From positions 1 to 64,000 of the forward strand of contig NZ_BNAL01000002.1 in NCBI RefSeq assembly GCF_014653275.1: 64,000 nucleotides of DNA. The letters are read 5' to 3'. This document shows, one piece after another, positions 38,196 through 46,945 of this stretch (position 1 is its first letter; the number at the start of each line of letters is the position of its first letter). The notes beneath the pieces are model-generated. The model did no database searches and was not told the DNA's origin. It worked only from the letters and a program-made list of their open reading frames with translations. Source of the DNA: Deinococcus piscis (GTDB taxonomy: Bacteria > Deinococcota > Deinococci > Deinococcales > Deinococcaceae). Made by a program: the position numbers and the translations under genes.

Positions 38196-39395
38196 ATGCC
38201 CAAGCCTGATTTGTACCGGCCAGAAGCCTTTGCCATGCCGCCCGGCATCTACATGGACGGCAACAGCCTGGGCCTGATGCCGCACGCGGCCAAGAGGGCC
38301 GTAGAGAGCCGCCTGGCCGACTGGGCCGAGCTAGCGGTAGTGGGCTGGGACCGCTGGTTCGGCCTGAGCGAAGCGCTATCGCCTGCGCTGTCGCGGCTGG
38401 TGGGCGCACGGCCCGAAGAGGTGATTGCTACCGGCTCTATCACCACCAATTTACATCTGCTGCTGCCGACGTTCTACCGTCCGCAGGGCCAGCGACGGCA
38501 CCTGCTGGCGACCGAACTGGACTTTCCTACCGACCTCTACGCCATGCGCTCCTGGGCGGACCTGAACGGCGCTGAACTGCGGCTGATTCCCTCGCGCGAC
38601 GGCCACACCCTGCACCCAGACGACATTGCCGCGGCCATCACGGGTGAAATTGCGCTGGTGCTGCTGCCCACCGTGCTGTACCGCTCTGGTCAGCTGCTGG
38701 ACGTGGCCCGCTGGACGGCCCATGCCCACGCCCAGGGCTGCGTGGTGGGCTGGGACGCGGCGCACTCTATCGGGGCGGTGCCGCACCAGTTTCATGACTG
38801 GGACGCTGATTTTGCAGTGTGGTGCAGCTACAAATACCTGAATGCCGGTCCCGGTGCGCCCGGCGGCCTGTTTGTGCATGAGCGCCACCTCGGCACAGTG
38901 CCTGCGCTGCGTGGCTGGTGGGGCAACGACAAGGCAAGCCAGTTCAAGATGGCGAACGACTACGAGCGCGGCGAGGGGGCCGGGGCCTATCAGCTGGGTA
39001 CGCCGCCTATCCTGTCACTGGCGGCCCTGGAAGGAGCGCTGGAGGTCTATGACGGCGTAGACCTGGCGCAGCTGCGGGCGCGTTCGCTGGAGCTGACCGG
39101 CTTGCTGCTGACCCTGGCGGATGAGCAGTTGCCCGAAATGCAGGTCATCACGCCCCGCGCTGAGGCAGAGCGCGGCGGGCACATCTCCTTGCAGTGGGAG
39201 CACAATCGGCAGGTGTCGCTGGCACTGCGGGCGCGCGGCATCGTTCCCGACTACCGCGAACCGGGCATCCTGCGTCTGGCCCCGATTCCTTTTTACAACA
39301 GCGAAGCCGATGTGCGCGGCACCGTGCAGGCCATCCGCGAGATCATTGACTCAGGCGAATACCGCACGGTGGGCGGGGGCAGCGCGGTGTCCTGA
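38196..39395 (+). CDS. kynU: Kynureninase
   Basis: This 399-residue PLP enzyme of aminotransferase fold type I cleaves kynurenine to anthranilate and alanine. Signatures are IYMDGNSLGLMP, the phosphate-binding TGSITTNLHLLLPTFY, the Asp in GWDAAHSIGAVPHQFHDW and the PLP Lys in WCSYKYLNAGPGAPGG. TATGCT (38185-38190) stands 5 nt before the ATG, so it may also be transcribed from its own leaderless promoter inside the operon. With kynA and kynB it completes the tryptophan-to-anthranilate route. Confidence 0.95.
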   Translation: MPKPDLYRPEAFAMPPGIYMDGNSLGLMPHAAKRAVESRLADWAELAVVGWDRWFGLSEALSPALSRLVGARPEEVIATGSITTNLHLLLPTFYRPQGQRRHLLATELDFPTDLYAMRSWADLNGAELRLIPSRDGHTLHPDDIAAAITGEIALVLLPTVLYRSGQLLDVARWTAHAHAQGCVVGWDAAHSIGAVPHQFHDWDADFAVWCSYKYLNAGPGAPGGLFVHERHLGTVPALRGWWGNDKASQFKMANDYERGEGAGAYQLGTPPILSLAALEGALEVYDGVDLAQLRARSLELTGLLLTLADEQLPEMQVITPRAEAERGGHISLQWEHNRQVSLALRARGIVPDYREPGILRLAPIPFYNSEADVRGTVQAIREIIDSGEYRTVGGGSAVS

Positions 39396-39416
39396 CGTCA
39401 GCCTGTGCCCCCGGCC

Positions 39417-40343
39417 TCAGTCCTGATGCATCCGGGCTTCGTCGGGAGTGGGGGCGCGGCCCATACAGGGCAGTTCGGCTTCGCCTCTTTGCTCAGCGCC
39501 AGCCGCCTGCCCTTCGCGCACCTGGTAATACCGCCGCAGCCACTGGCTCAGGCCGCCCAGGTCGGGAAACAGCGTGCGTTCGGTGATGTTGGCCTGGTCC
39601 AGTTTGTCGCGGATTTCTCTTTTGAGTTTGGCAGGCAGAACAATTTGCTGTACAGCACCGTCGTGGGTCTCCAGCCAGTCTTCAAGCTCAGCGTCTGGGC
39701 TGGACAACATAGAAAACAGTGCCGACTGCTGCACAATGCGTTGATCCAGCGAGGGAGGCTCTAGAAACAGCAAAAAAGGTTGCCCGGCCACCGTTTCGTA
39801 CTGTTCCAGCCAGTTGGTGTCACTACCGAAGCCCAGCTGTCCCTGCGCCAGATTGCCGGCAGACTTGCCCAGTGCATCCAGCATATCTACCGTGAAGACG
39901 GCGCTGCCCTCGTGCTCTAGCAGCTGGCGCAGCGGCGCAGGCAACCCGGCATTGGTCTGGGCGAAGTTCAGCATCCACACCACGCCGTCTTCACCGTGCA
40001 GGGCTTCGGAGGCGGTGGCAAAATGCAGCGCGACCAGTGGCGAGTATGACCAGTCCAGCAGCCGGGTAGGCAGGCCGTGGTGCTGCCCCACCGCCAGCCA
40101 GTACCACAGCAGGTCGCGGTCGGGCACGCTGCCATAGGCATACTTGCGGAACGCCCGCACGAGGTGCCGTTCGAGTTCGCGCGGGTCACCTCCCAGCCGC
40201 TGCAACGAAGTGGTCAGTGGCAACTGGCCTCCCTGCCCCCGGAACACGTAGGGCGAGCGAAAGCGCTGCAACGCTTCGTTCCAGGAGTCTTGGTGCAGCA
40301 GGTCCATCAGTTCGGTCCAACTGGAGGCTCGGCAGGTCTGCAT
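39417..40343 (-). CDS. FRG-domain protein
   Basis: This 308-residue soluble protein has an FRG domain in the first half: YVFRGQGGQLPLTTSLQR (about 31-48) and the second signature LLWYWLAVGQHHGLPTRLLDWSYSPLVALHFAT (about 79-111). The C-terminal half, ending with basic residues, shows no motif I know. The domain's biochemical role is not established, though FRG proteins recur near mobile and defence genes. Here the neighbours are ordinary metabolic genes, so no defence role is claimed. GGAAAGGA lies upstream of the ATG. Confidence 0.82.
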   Translation of the reverse strand: MQTCRASSWTELMDLLHQDSWNEALQRFRSPYVFRGQGGQLPLTTSLQRLGGDPRELERHLVRAFRKYAYGSVPDRDLLWYWLAVGQHHGLPTRLLDWSYSPLVALHFATASEALHGEDGVVWMLNFAQTNAGLPAPLRQLLEHEGSAVFTVDMLDALGKSAGNLAQGQLGFGSDTNWLEQYETVAGQPFLLFLEPPSLDQRIVQQSALFSMLSSPDAELEDWLETHDGAVQQIVLPAKLKREIRDKLDQANITERTLFPDLGGLSQWLRRYYQVREGQAAGAEQRGEAELPCMGRAPTPDEARMHQD

Positions 40344-40393
40344 GAGGCATGTCCTTTCGGAAAGGAAACAGGTCTAGGAGCCAGCGCAAAGAA

Positions 40394-40418
40394 CGCGGCA
40401 AGGTCCTGGCCTGCCGCG
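40394..40418 (-). terminator. Terminator of the glf operon
   Basis: CGCGGCA and TGCCGCG form a 7-bp stem with an 11-nt loop about 28 nt beyond the glf stop on the minus strand, followed by TTCTTTG. It separates glf from the FRG gene downstream. Confidence 0.55.
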
Positions 40419-40445
40419 CCGCTTGTCAGGAGGCAGGAAAAATGC

Positions 40446-41636
40446 TCAGCCCTGGCTCTGGCTCATCAATTTCTTGAAGGTGTTCAGCGCCTGGGCCACC
40501 ACCTGGTCCATGTTGTAGTAACGGTAGGTGGCCAGCCGGCCCACAAAGGTCACGTCGGTGCGTGCCTGGGCCAGGGCCTCGTAGCGCTTGTACAGCTCGG
40601 CATTTTCGGGGCGGGGTACCGGGTAGTACGGGTCGCCCTCGGCGCGGGGGAATTCATACACCACGCTGGTCTGGTGGTGGCGCTGCCCGGTGATGTGCTT
40701 GAACTCGCTCACGCGGGTGTAGGCATAGTCGTTGGGATAATTCACCGTACCGACGGGCAGCAGGAAGTCCGCGCCGTGCGTCTCGTGCCTAAATTCCAGG
40801 CTGCGGTAGGGCAGCGGCCCGTAGCAGTGGTCAAAGAAAGCGTCTACCGGCCCGGTGTAGATCATGTGCCGCCAGGGAATCAGGTCCACCACCTCGCGGT
40901 AATCGGTGTTCAGCATCACTTTGATGTTGGGGCTGCTGAGCATGTTCTGGAACATCCGGGTATAGCCGTGCAGCGGCATCGCCTGGTATACGTCCGCGAA
41001 GTAGCGGTCATCGCGGTTGGTGCGGGTAGGCACGCGGGCGGTCACGCTGGCGTCCAGTTCGCTGGGGTCCAGGCCCCACTGCTTGCGGGTATAGCCCCGG
41101 AAGAACTTCTGGTACAGGTCGCGGCCCACCCGGCTGACCACCACATCTTCGGAGGTGCGGACCTGCTCTACCGGCTCGGCCACCGACGCGAAGAAGTCTT
41201 CTAACTCAAATGAGGTGAGGTTCAGGCCGTACAGCTCGTTGACCGTATCCAGATTGATTGGCATCGGCACCAGCTGGCCGTCCACGCTGGCCTTGACCCG
41301 GTGCTGGTAGGGCCGCCACTCGGTGAACTGCGACAGGTAGTCGAACACATCCGCCGAGTTGGTATGGAAGATATGCGGCCCGTAGGGATGAATCAGCACG
41401 CCAGCGTCGTCGTAGCAGTCATATGCATTGCCGCCGATGTGCGGGCGGCGGTCCACGACCAAGACCCGCTGGCCGCTGGCTGCCAGACGCTCAGCCAGCA
41501 CGCTCCCGGCAAAGCCTGCGCCCACGATCAGGTAATCGAAAGGCTGCGCCTGCACGGCGTGGGCTGGGCCCTGTGACGTGTTCTGTGACGTGCTCTGTGT
41601 CGAGTTCTGGGTCAAATGTTCTTGGGGATCAGTCAT
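40446..41636 (-). CDS. glf: UDP-galactopyranose mutase
   Basis: This 396-residue flavoenzyme interconverts UDP-galactopyranose and UDP-galactofuranose for surface polysaccharides. The FAD site is DYLIVGAGFAGSVLAERLA (about 34-52). Further signatures are RPHIGGNAYD, YGPHIFHTNS, the Arg-containing FFRGYTRKQWG and the C-terminal FVGRLATYRYYNMDQVVAQAL. The N-terminal 30 residues are Thr/Ser/Gln-rich and variable. It overlaps the stop of the glycosyltransferase gene upstream by 8 bp, so both belong to one operon. Confidence 0.95.
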   Translation of the reverse strand: MTDPQEHLTQNSTQSTSQNTSQGPAHAVQAQPFDYLIVGAGFAGSVLAERLAASGQRVLVVDRRPHIGGNAYDCYDDAGVLIHPYGPHIFHTNSADVFDYLSQFTEWRPYQHRVKASVDGQLVPMPINLDTVNELYGLNLTSFELEDFFASVAEPVEQVRTSEDVVVSRVGRDLYQKFFRGYTRKQWGLDPSELDASVTARVPTRTNRDDRYFADVYQAMPLHGYTRMFQNMLSSPNIKVMLNTDYREVVDLIPWRHMIYTGPVDAFFDHCYGPLPYRSLEFRHETHGADFLLPVGTVNYPNDYAYTRVSEFKHITGQRHHQTSVVYEFPRAEGDPYYPVPRPENAELYKRYEALAQARTDVTFVGRLATYRYYNMDQVVAQALNTFKKLMSQSQG

Positions 41637-42783
41637 CGGCGGCTCCTTGGTCGGCTTTGGGGTCGTGGGCGGCCTGCTCGATCAGCCCTGCCATGTCCTG
41701 CCAGGTCTGGTCCCAGGAGAGCCCGGCCAGAAATGCATCGGCGCGGGCTTGCCGCCTGGCAGCGGCGGGGGTGCCCGCTTCGGCCAGGGCCTGCGCACAG
41801 GCTGCCTCGAAAGCGTCTACGCCATCGGCAATGCGGGCCAGCTCGCCCACGCCGTAGGGCTGCACCACGTCGCGGATGCCGGTGGAGACGACGGACACAC
41901 CAGCAGCCAGATATTCCGGTGTCTTGGTCGGGCTGATGAATTCGGTGGCTTCGTTGCGGGCAAAGGGCAGCAGGGCCACGTCCCAGCCGCTGAGGTAGGC
42001 GGGCAATTCGGCGTAGCTCTTCATGCCCAGGTAGTGCAGGTTGGCGGCGTGGGGCAAGTCTTCAGGGGCAATCTTGACCACGGGGCCAATCAGCACGAAC
42101 TGCCACTCGGGGCGGCGGCGGGCCAGCTCGGCCATCAGCGCGGTATCAAAGCGTTCATCAATCACCCCATAAAACCCCAGCCGGGGCCGGGCCAACCCCG
42201 TTTGGTCCGCCGGGTCAGGCTGCCCGGCGCGGGCCTGGGCAAAGTGCGCGACTTCCACGCTGGACGGAAACGGGTGGACATTGGGGTGCTGCTGGCGCTT
42301 GGCTTCAAACAGGCGGTGGCCTCCCGTAAAGACAACATCGGCCTGGGCAAACAGCTGCTGCTCGCGCTCACGCAGTTCGGGTGGTGCGCTCCGGAAGTTG
42401 GCGAGTTCGTCCATGCAGTCGTATACGGTCACGCGGGGACGCAGGCCAGCGGCCACCGGCAGCTCCATCGGGGTATAGACCCACAGATCGTACTCGCGCA
42501 GGCCTTCGTCACGGATCAGCTGTGCCAGCAGGGCAGCAGTGCGGCGCTGAGACTCGTCGGGACTATGGCCGATTTCAATGTAAGGAGTACAGACCGTCAC
42601 GCCACTGGGCTGCTCGCTGCGGCGCAGCTGATCCGGATGCTCGCCAAAAATCGGCTCTTCGATGTAGTAGACCCGGCGCGTCCTTGCGGCGCGGGTCATC
42701 AGGTGCTGGGGCCGCTGGAAGACAAATGCCCAGCGCAAGTGGGACAGGACCAGCAGCGCCGGCAAGGTGGAAGACTGCGTCAT
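41629..42783 (-). CDS. Glycosyltransferase (GT-B fold)
   Basis: This 384-residue protein has a two-Rossmann GT-B layout. Recognisable parts are SHLRWAFVFQRPQHLMTR at the N-terminus, the acceptor-side YDCMDELANFR, and in the C-terminal half LGFYGVIDERFD, FVLIGPVVKI and the donor-binding NEATEFISPTKTPEYLAAGVSVVST. It resembles glycosyltransferase family 1-like enzymes that accompany Glf, so a galactofuranosyl or related transfer is plausible but unproven. AAAGGAG precedes the ATG at 42783. It is divergent from a family 2 glycosyltransferase gene 156 bp away. Confidence 0.87.
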   Translation of the reverse strand: MTQSSTLPALLVLSHLRWAFVFQRPQHLMTRAARTRRVYYIEEPIFGEHPDQLRRSEQPSGVTVCTPYIEIGHSPDESQRRTAALLAQLIRDEGLREYDLWVYTPMELPVAAGLRPRVTVYDCMDELANFRSAPPELREREQQLFAQADVVFTGGHRLFEAKRQQHPNVHPFPSSVEVAHFAQARAGQPDPADQTGLARPRLGFYGVIDERFDTALMAELARRRPEWQFVLIGPVVKIAPEDLPHAANLHYLGMKSYAELPAYLSGWDVALLPFARNEATEFISPTKTPEYLAAGVSVVSTGIRDVVQPYGVGELARIADGVDAFEAACAQALAEAGTPAAARRQARADAFLAGLSWDQTWQDMAGLIEQAAHDPKADQGAADD

Positions 42784-42939
42784 GACGGACTCCTTTGTGG
42801 GGTATCAGGGCTGAAGCAACGGTCAGGGCCGAAGTCGTTCCACCCTACTCTGTTCACAGCAGACTGAACGTCAGATTTCCGCGTTGTTGGAGTTTGGTTA
42901 AACTTGCCTCAGGGCCAGGCTGGCTAGACTGAACAGTCC

Positions 42940-44082
42940 GTGTCTCCTGGTTTCCATGCCCCGTCTGAACATCACATTGTCATAGCCATCCCTGCACGCA
43001 ATGAGGAGGGTGGTATTCGGCAGACGGTGCGGGCACTGGGCCTACAGGACCTACAGCGGGAAGGTCGGGGCACGCCGGTCATGGTACAGGCCGCTTTACT
43101 GGTGAATAACACCTCTGACCGGACCGCCGAACTCGCCTGCCAGGAAGCGGCGCGCTGGCCTCAGCTGCGGCTGGCCGTGCGTGAGGTGAGCTGGGACGTG
43201 CAGGAAAGCGGCGTGGTGCGGGCCCGCCGTGAGGCGCTGGACTGGGCCGCGCAGATGGCCGGCGAGGACGGCATCATCGTCAGCACTGACGCTGACACCC
43301 GCCCCAGCCCCGACTGGCTGTGGCAACTGACTGCACCGCTGCGGGCGGGGCAGGCCCAGGCGAGTGCCGGACGTATTTTGCTGGACCCGTCCGAGCGGGC
43401 CGCGCTGCCACCAGCCGTCCGCTGCACGCATCTGCTGGACAGCGGCTACCGCTGGTGGGCGGAGGCGCTCACTGCCGCCCTCAACCCTGACCCTGCTGAC
43501 CCCTGGCCGCGTCACTGGCAGCACTTTGGGGCCAGCCTGGCGCTGACCGTCCGGGCTTACCGGGCTGTGGGCGGCATTCCAGCAGTAGATGTACTGGAGG
43601 ATATGGCGCTGGTGCAGGCGCTTCGGCGGCAGGATATGGCGCTGCGGCATACCCCGGCGGCGCGGGTCTACACATCGGCGCGGCGCTCCGGGCGGGTGGC
43701 GCTGGGGCTGTCCACCCAGCTTCAGGAGTGGGCCGCTGGTCCTGCTCACTGGCGCGTGCCCGGCGGCGCTGAAGTGGCGGCCCTGGCACGCGCCGAAGCG
43801 GGGCTACGCCGGGCCTGGCAGGGCCACCCCCTTTGCCTCTCGGAGTTGTCGCGGCTGTGGCGGGTGCCGCCTGACGCCCTGACAGCGGCGCTTCAGAGCG
43901 CTTTTTTGGGGCAAGCGCTGGAACAGGCGCACGCAGCGCGGCTGGCCGGTGAGTGGAGCAGGCTGTTTGCGGCGGTGCCGGTAGCGCAGGCGCTGGGGGA
44001 GGTGCGGGCCGAATGGGCTTTGGCCCGTGCCTATGCTTCGCTGTCAGGGTCGGAAGCTCGCCGGAACACGTCCAGTCGGTAG
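42940..44082 (+). CDS. Family 2 glycosyltransferase
   Basis: This 380-residue GT-A enzyme begins with IVIAIPARNEEGGIRQTVRALG, has the nucleotide-sugar motif DGIIVSTDADTRPSPDWLW, and shows GGIPAVDVLEDMALVQALRRQ, whose ED/xxxR pattern marks the acceptor/base region. It has no clear membrane helices. It starts at GTG 42940 with TAGACT (42925-42930) 9 nt upstream and no ribosome binding site. It overlaps the 3' end of the convergent methyltransferase gene by 52 bp. The pairing of such a GT2 with a NodS-like methyltransferase recurs in surface-modification clusters. Confidence 0.86.
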   Translation: MSPGFHAPSEHHIVIAIPARNEEGGIRQTVRALGLQDLQREGRGTPVMVQAALLVNNTSDRTAELACQEAARWPQLRLAVREVSWDVQESGVVRARREALDWAAQMAGEDGIIVSTDADTRPSPDWLWQLTAPLRAGQAQASAGRILLDPSERAALPPAVRCTHLLDSGYRWWAEALTAALNPDPADPWPRHWQHFGASLALTVRAYRAVGGIPAVDVLEDMALVQALRRQDMALRHTPAARVYTSARRSGRVALGLSTQLQEWAAGPAHWRVPGGAEVAALARAEAGLRRAWQGHPLCLSELSRLWRVPPDALTAALQSAFLGQALEQAHAARLAGEWSRLFAAVPVAQALGEVRAEWALARAYASLSGSEARRNTSSR

Positions 44083-44636
44083 CCCTGCTCCTCATTGCCC
44101 TGGCGCTCGGCGTGCAGGTGCTTCAGGCCCCGGCCCACGCGGGCCAGCGCGGCCTCATGCACCGCGTCGCCGGTCTGCGGATAGTCGTGGACCCACGGTG
44201 TCCAGTGAACCAGCAGCAGCGTGCCGCCGGGTTCCAGCCGGGCCAGCACGGCGTCCAGCGCCCGCTCCAGGTCGGCTGGCGAGAGGTAATACAGCACCTC
44301 GCTCAGCACGATGAGATCAAAAGGACCGTCCGGCAGCTCGTCCGGCAATCCCGCCCGGCGAAACTGGATGTTGTCCTTTCTGGCATTGCGCTCTTTGGCC
44401 CGCTCCAGCGCCTGCTCGCTGATGTCCAGCGCCAGCAGTGCGTCAGTGCGTCCGGCCAGCTGCCCCGTCAGCACCCCGATAGAGCAGCCCACTTCCAGCG
44501 CCCGGCGGTAGCGCTCACGCGGCAGCGCGGCCAGGGTGCGGGCGTATTTGGCCGCCTCGTAAGGACTGCTGGCAAAGTCCCAGGGGTCTTCGTTCGCAGC
44601 GTACACGTCCTCAAAGTATTTGGGGGACAGGGTCAT
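44031..44636 (-). CDS. NodS-like SAM-dependent methyltransferase
   Basis: This 201-residue protein resembles NodS, the N-methyltransferase of nodulation-factor synthesis. It has FEDVYAANEDPWDFASSPYEAAKY at the N-terminus, motif I ALEVGCSIGVLTGQLA, and FDLIVLSEVLYYL. Outside rhizobia, relatives sit in glycan-modifying clusters with a GT2 and deacetylases. Its start overlaps the stop of the lipoprotein gene (ATGA), and its 3' end overlaps the convergent GT2 gene by 52 bp, an unusually large coding overlap. The substrate is inferred to be a surface glycan. Confidence 0.85.
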   Translation of the reverse strand: MTLSPKYFEDVYAANEDPWDFASSPYEAAKYARTLAALPRERYRRALEVGCSIGVLTGQLAGRTDALLALDISEQALERAKERNARKDNIQFRRAGLPDELPDGPFDLIVLSEVLYYLSPADLERALDAVLARLEPGGTLLLVHWTPWVHDYPQTGDAVHEAALARVGRGLKHLHAERQGNEEQGYRLDVFRRASDPDSEA

Positions 44637-45037
44637 AAGTTGACTTCTCCTTCCCCGCCCAGGTCGAAAGCGGGCGGCGTGTCCTGGCTGGGAGTGGGCT
44701 GCGGTCCCTGCCCGTCGGGGGCCAGTTGGAAGCTCACCTCATCGCCGTGTACCCGGCAGGTGTACGGCCAGCTGCGCATCTCGCCCGCCTGCTCCGCACT
44801 GAGCGCGCCTTCACTCAGGCCCAGCTTCAAGGTTTGGCCGCCGCTGCGCTCGGTGTGGGCCTCGGACTGAAGTTGCTGAAATTCACGCAACTGCGCTGGC
44901 GGGTTCAGGTCCGCCAATTGCCTGCGGGCCGCCGCTTCACACTGCGCCGCCACGTTGCCCGGCGAGAAGCAGCCCGCCAGCAGCGCAGGCAACACTAGCG
45001 TGGGCCGGTGGGAGAGAGGGGGGCGGGGCATCTCCAT
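44633..45037 (-). CDS. Small hypothetical lipoprotein
   Basis: This 134-residue protein has a lipoprotein signal peptide ending at LLAGC (Cys23), then a helical segment rich in Ala, Gln and Glu and a Pro-rich acidic tail. A Cys pair (Cys33 and the Cys in YTCRVHGDEVSF) may form a disulfide. TAGAGT lies 2 nt before this ATG and 8 nt before the second in-frame ATG at 45031, so the latter is a possible leaderless start. It is translationally coupled to the NodS-like gene. No family recognised. Confidence 0.65.
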   Translation of the reverse strand: MEMPRPPLSHRPTLVLPALLAGCFSPGNVAAQCEAAARRQLADLNPPAQLREFQQLQSEAHTERSGGQTLKLGLSEGALSAEQAGEMRSWPYTCRVHGDEVSFQLAPDGQGPQPTPSQDTPPAFDLGGEGEVNL

Positions 45038-45087
45038 CTACTCTACTGCGCCGTCTTGCAGTGCGCCCTCCTGCTCGCTAACAAGCC

Positions 45088-45121
45088 AGCAGGTCCCCAG
45101 TCGGTTAGACGGGAACCTGCT
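45088..45121 (-). terminator. Terminator of the fructose PTS operon
   Basis: AGCAGGT/ACCTGCT with inner CCC/GGG pairing form a stem of about 10 bp, 15 nt beyond the fruA stop. The downstream minus-strand GGCTTGTTAGCG is only modestly T-rich. In the plus direction it is followed by TGTCTGCTTGCTGTTT. Confidence 0.55.
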
Positions 45122-45135
45122 TGTCTGCTTGCTGT

Positions 45136-46941
45136 TTACCTGTTGGCCGGGTTGGTCACGCTCTCTTCAGCGGCGATGGCACGTTCTGCCCGGTCCAGGG
45201 GCCGCTTGAGCACGCCCAGCAGCAGGGTGCTGACCAGAGTGCCTGCCAGAATCGCGGCCACGTACATGGGCAGGTTGGTCACGGCACCCGGAATCAGCAG
45301 CACGAACGCGCCGCCGTGGGGCGCACGCAGCAGGCAGCCCGCCGCCATGCTGATGGCTCCGGCCACCGCGCTGCCCGCCATCAGCGCCGGAATGACGCGC
45401 AGGGGGTCGCGGGCGGCGAAAGGAATCGCGCCCTCGGTGATAAAGGAGATGCCCAGCACGCCTGCCGCCTTGCCCGCTTCCTGCTCATCGGGGGTGAAGC
45501 GGTTCTTGAACAGCAAAGTGGCGAAAAAGAGCGCCAGCGGCGGTGTCATGCCAGCGGCCATCGCGGCGGCAATCGGGCCATAGACCTCAGAATCAATCAG
45601 GCCAGTGGAAAAGGTGTAGGCCGCTTTGTTGATGGGGCCGCCCATGTCGAAAGCCATCATGCCGCCCAGAACGGCCCCCAGCAGTCCTGCCGAAGTGTCG
45701 CCCAGGCTGCCCAGCCAGGTGGTCGCGGCGGCCAGGGCAGCGGCGACGGGTTTGCCCAGCACAAAAATCATCAGCAGGCCGGTGATCATGGTGCCCAGCA
45801 GCGGCAGCAGCAGCGTGGGCTTGAGGCCTTCCAATGTGCGCGGCAGCCGGATGCTGCGGTTGAGCCAGCGGGTCAGGTAACCTGCGAGGAAGCCCGCCAC
45901 GATGCCGCCCAGAAACCCCGAACCCGTCTCCAGGGCCATCATCCCACCGACCAAACCGGGAGCCAGGCCAGGCCGGTCCGCGATGGAATAAGCGATATAT
46001 CCCGCCAGCACCGGCACGAACAGGCCAAACGCGCCGCTGCCTCCGCCGATGGTCATCAGCGCCTCGGCAAAGGGGCCTTCGGCATTGATGCCGCCAAATG
46101 CGAACGCCAGCGCAATCAGCAGCCCGCCCGCCACCACCAGCGGCAGCATGTGGCTCACGCCGGTCATCAGGTGCTTGTAGAGTTCCCCGCCCAGGCCACT
46201 GCCCGCCGCTGCGTCGTTCTTGGCCTGCTTGGCCGCCGCCGCTTGCGCCACGAAGTCGCCACCCGCCGCTGCACTGCCTCCCGCTGCCCCGTACACCTGC
46301 GCTTCGGCCAGGGCACGCTCCACCAGGGCCTGACCGCCGCTGATGGCGGGCTTGGTGCCGGTCTGGTACACCCGCTTGCCCGCAAAACGGCTGAGGTCCA
46401 CGTTGGTGTCGGCAGCGATAATGACCACCTCGGCCCCGGCGATGTCCTCGGCGGTCAGCTGATTGCCTGCGCCCACACTGCCCTGGGTTTCGATTTTGAC
46501 CGTGCGGCCCAGGGCTTTGGCTCCGCCTTCGAGTCCCTCGGCGGCCATGAAGGTGTGGGCAATTCCGGTGGGGCAGGAGGTGACACCCACGATGCTGGGG
46601 CCCGTGCTGGCGCTGGCTGGGGATGGAGTAGGCACTCCCGCGCTCACTGTCTGCACGGCCACAGCGTTTGTTCCCCCCTGGAGCCCAGCGCGGCTTAGGA
46701 CACTGGCCGCGTCACGAATCAGGTCTTCGGGCGCGGTCTGAACGAACTCGCCCGTGGGCAGGGTGGGCGTCTGGGCGTCCGCCCACAGCAGCAGGTCTGC
46801 GCCAGCAGGGCGGCTCTGCGGGGCTCGGTCCAGCAGGGTCAGCGTGTGCCCTGCGGTTTCAGCGGCCTGGCGCAGTGCGGCGGCAGCCAGGGTGTGGGTC
46901 ATGCGTCCGGTGGGGTCAATCCATGCGGCAAGCTGGGCCAT
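45136..46941 (-). CDS. fruA: PTS fructose transporter subunit IIBC
   Basis: This 601-residue protein has a degenerate N-terminal IIB' domain without the active Cys (about 1-85), an active IIB domain with phosphorylated Cys in [19 protein letters not shown] (about 113-210), an Ala/Lys-rich linker and a multi-helix IIC domain (about 260-590; [22 protein letters not shown]). It takes up fructose and phosphorylates it at C1. The IIB'-IIB-IIC order matches enterobacterial FruA. The ATG at 46941 lies 4 nt after the fruK stop, and the longer open frame runs into fruK and is rejected. Confidence 0.93.
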   Translation of the reverse strand: MAQLAAWIDPTGRMTHTLAAAALRQAAETAGHTLTLLDRAPQSRPAGADLLLWADAQTPTLPTGEFVQTAPEDLIRDAASVLSRAGLQGGTNAVAVQTVSAGVPTPSPASASTGPSIVGVTSCPTGIAHTFMAAEGLEGGAKALGRTVKIETQGSVGAGNQLTAEDIAGAEVVIIAADTNVDLSRFAGKRVYQTGTKPAISGGQALVERALAEAQVYGAAGGSAAAGGDFVAQAAAAKQAKNDAAAGSGLGGELYKHLMTGVSHMLPLVVAGGLLIALAFAFGGINAEGPFAEALMTIGGGSGAFGLFVPVLAGYIAYSIADRPGLAPGLVGGMMALETGSGFLGGIVAGFLAGYLTRWLNRSIRLPRTLEGLKPTLLLPLLGTMITGLLMIFVLGKPVAAALAAATTWLGSLGDTSAGLLGAVLGGMMAFDMGGPINKAAYTFSTGLIDSEVYGPIAAAMAAGMTPPLALFFATLLFKNRFTPDEQEAGKAAGVLGISFITEGAIPFAARDPLRVIPALMAGSAVAGAISMAAGCLLRAPHGGAFVLLIPGAVTNLPMYVAAILAGTLVSTLLLGVLKRPLDRAERAIAAEESVTNPANR

Positions 46942-46945
46942 AAAT

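Noticed and set aside
45121..46698. 525-codon plus-strand open frame opposite fruA
   Set aside because: The fruA frame carries the complete EIIB/EIIC signatures; the other strand is a compositional shadow.
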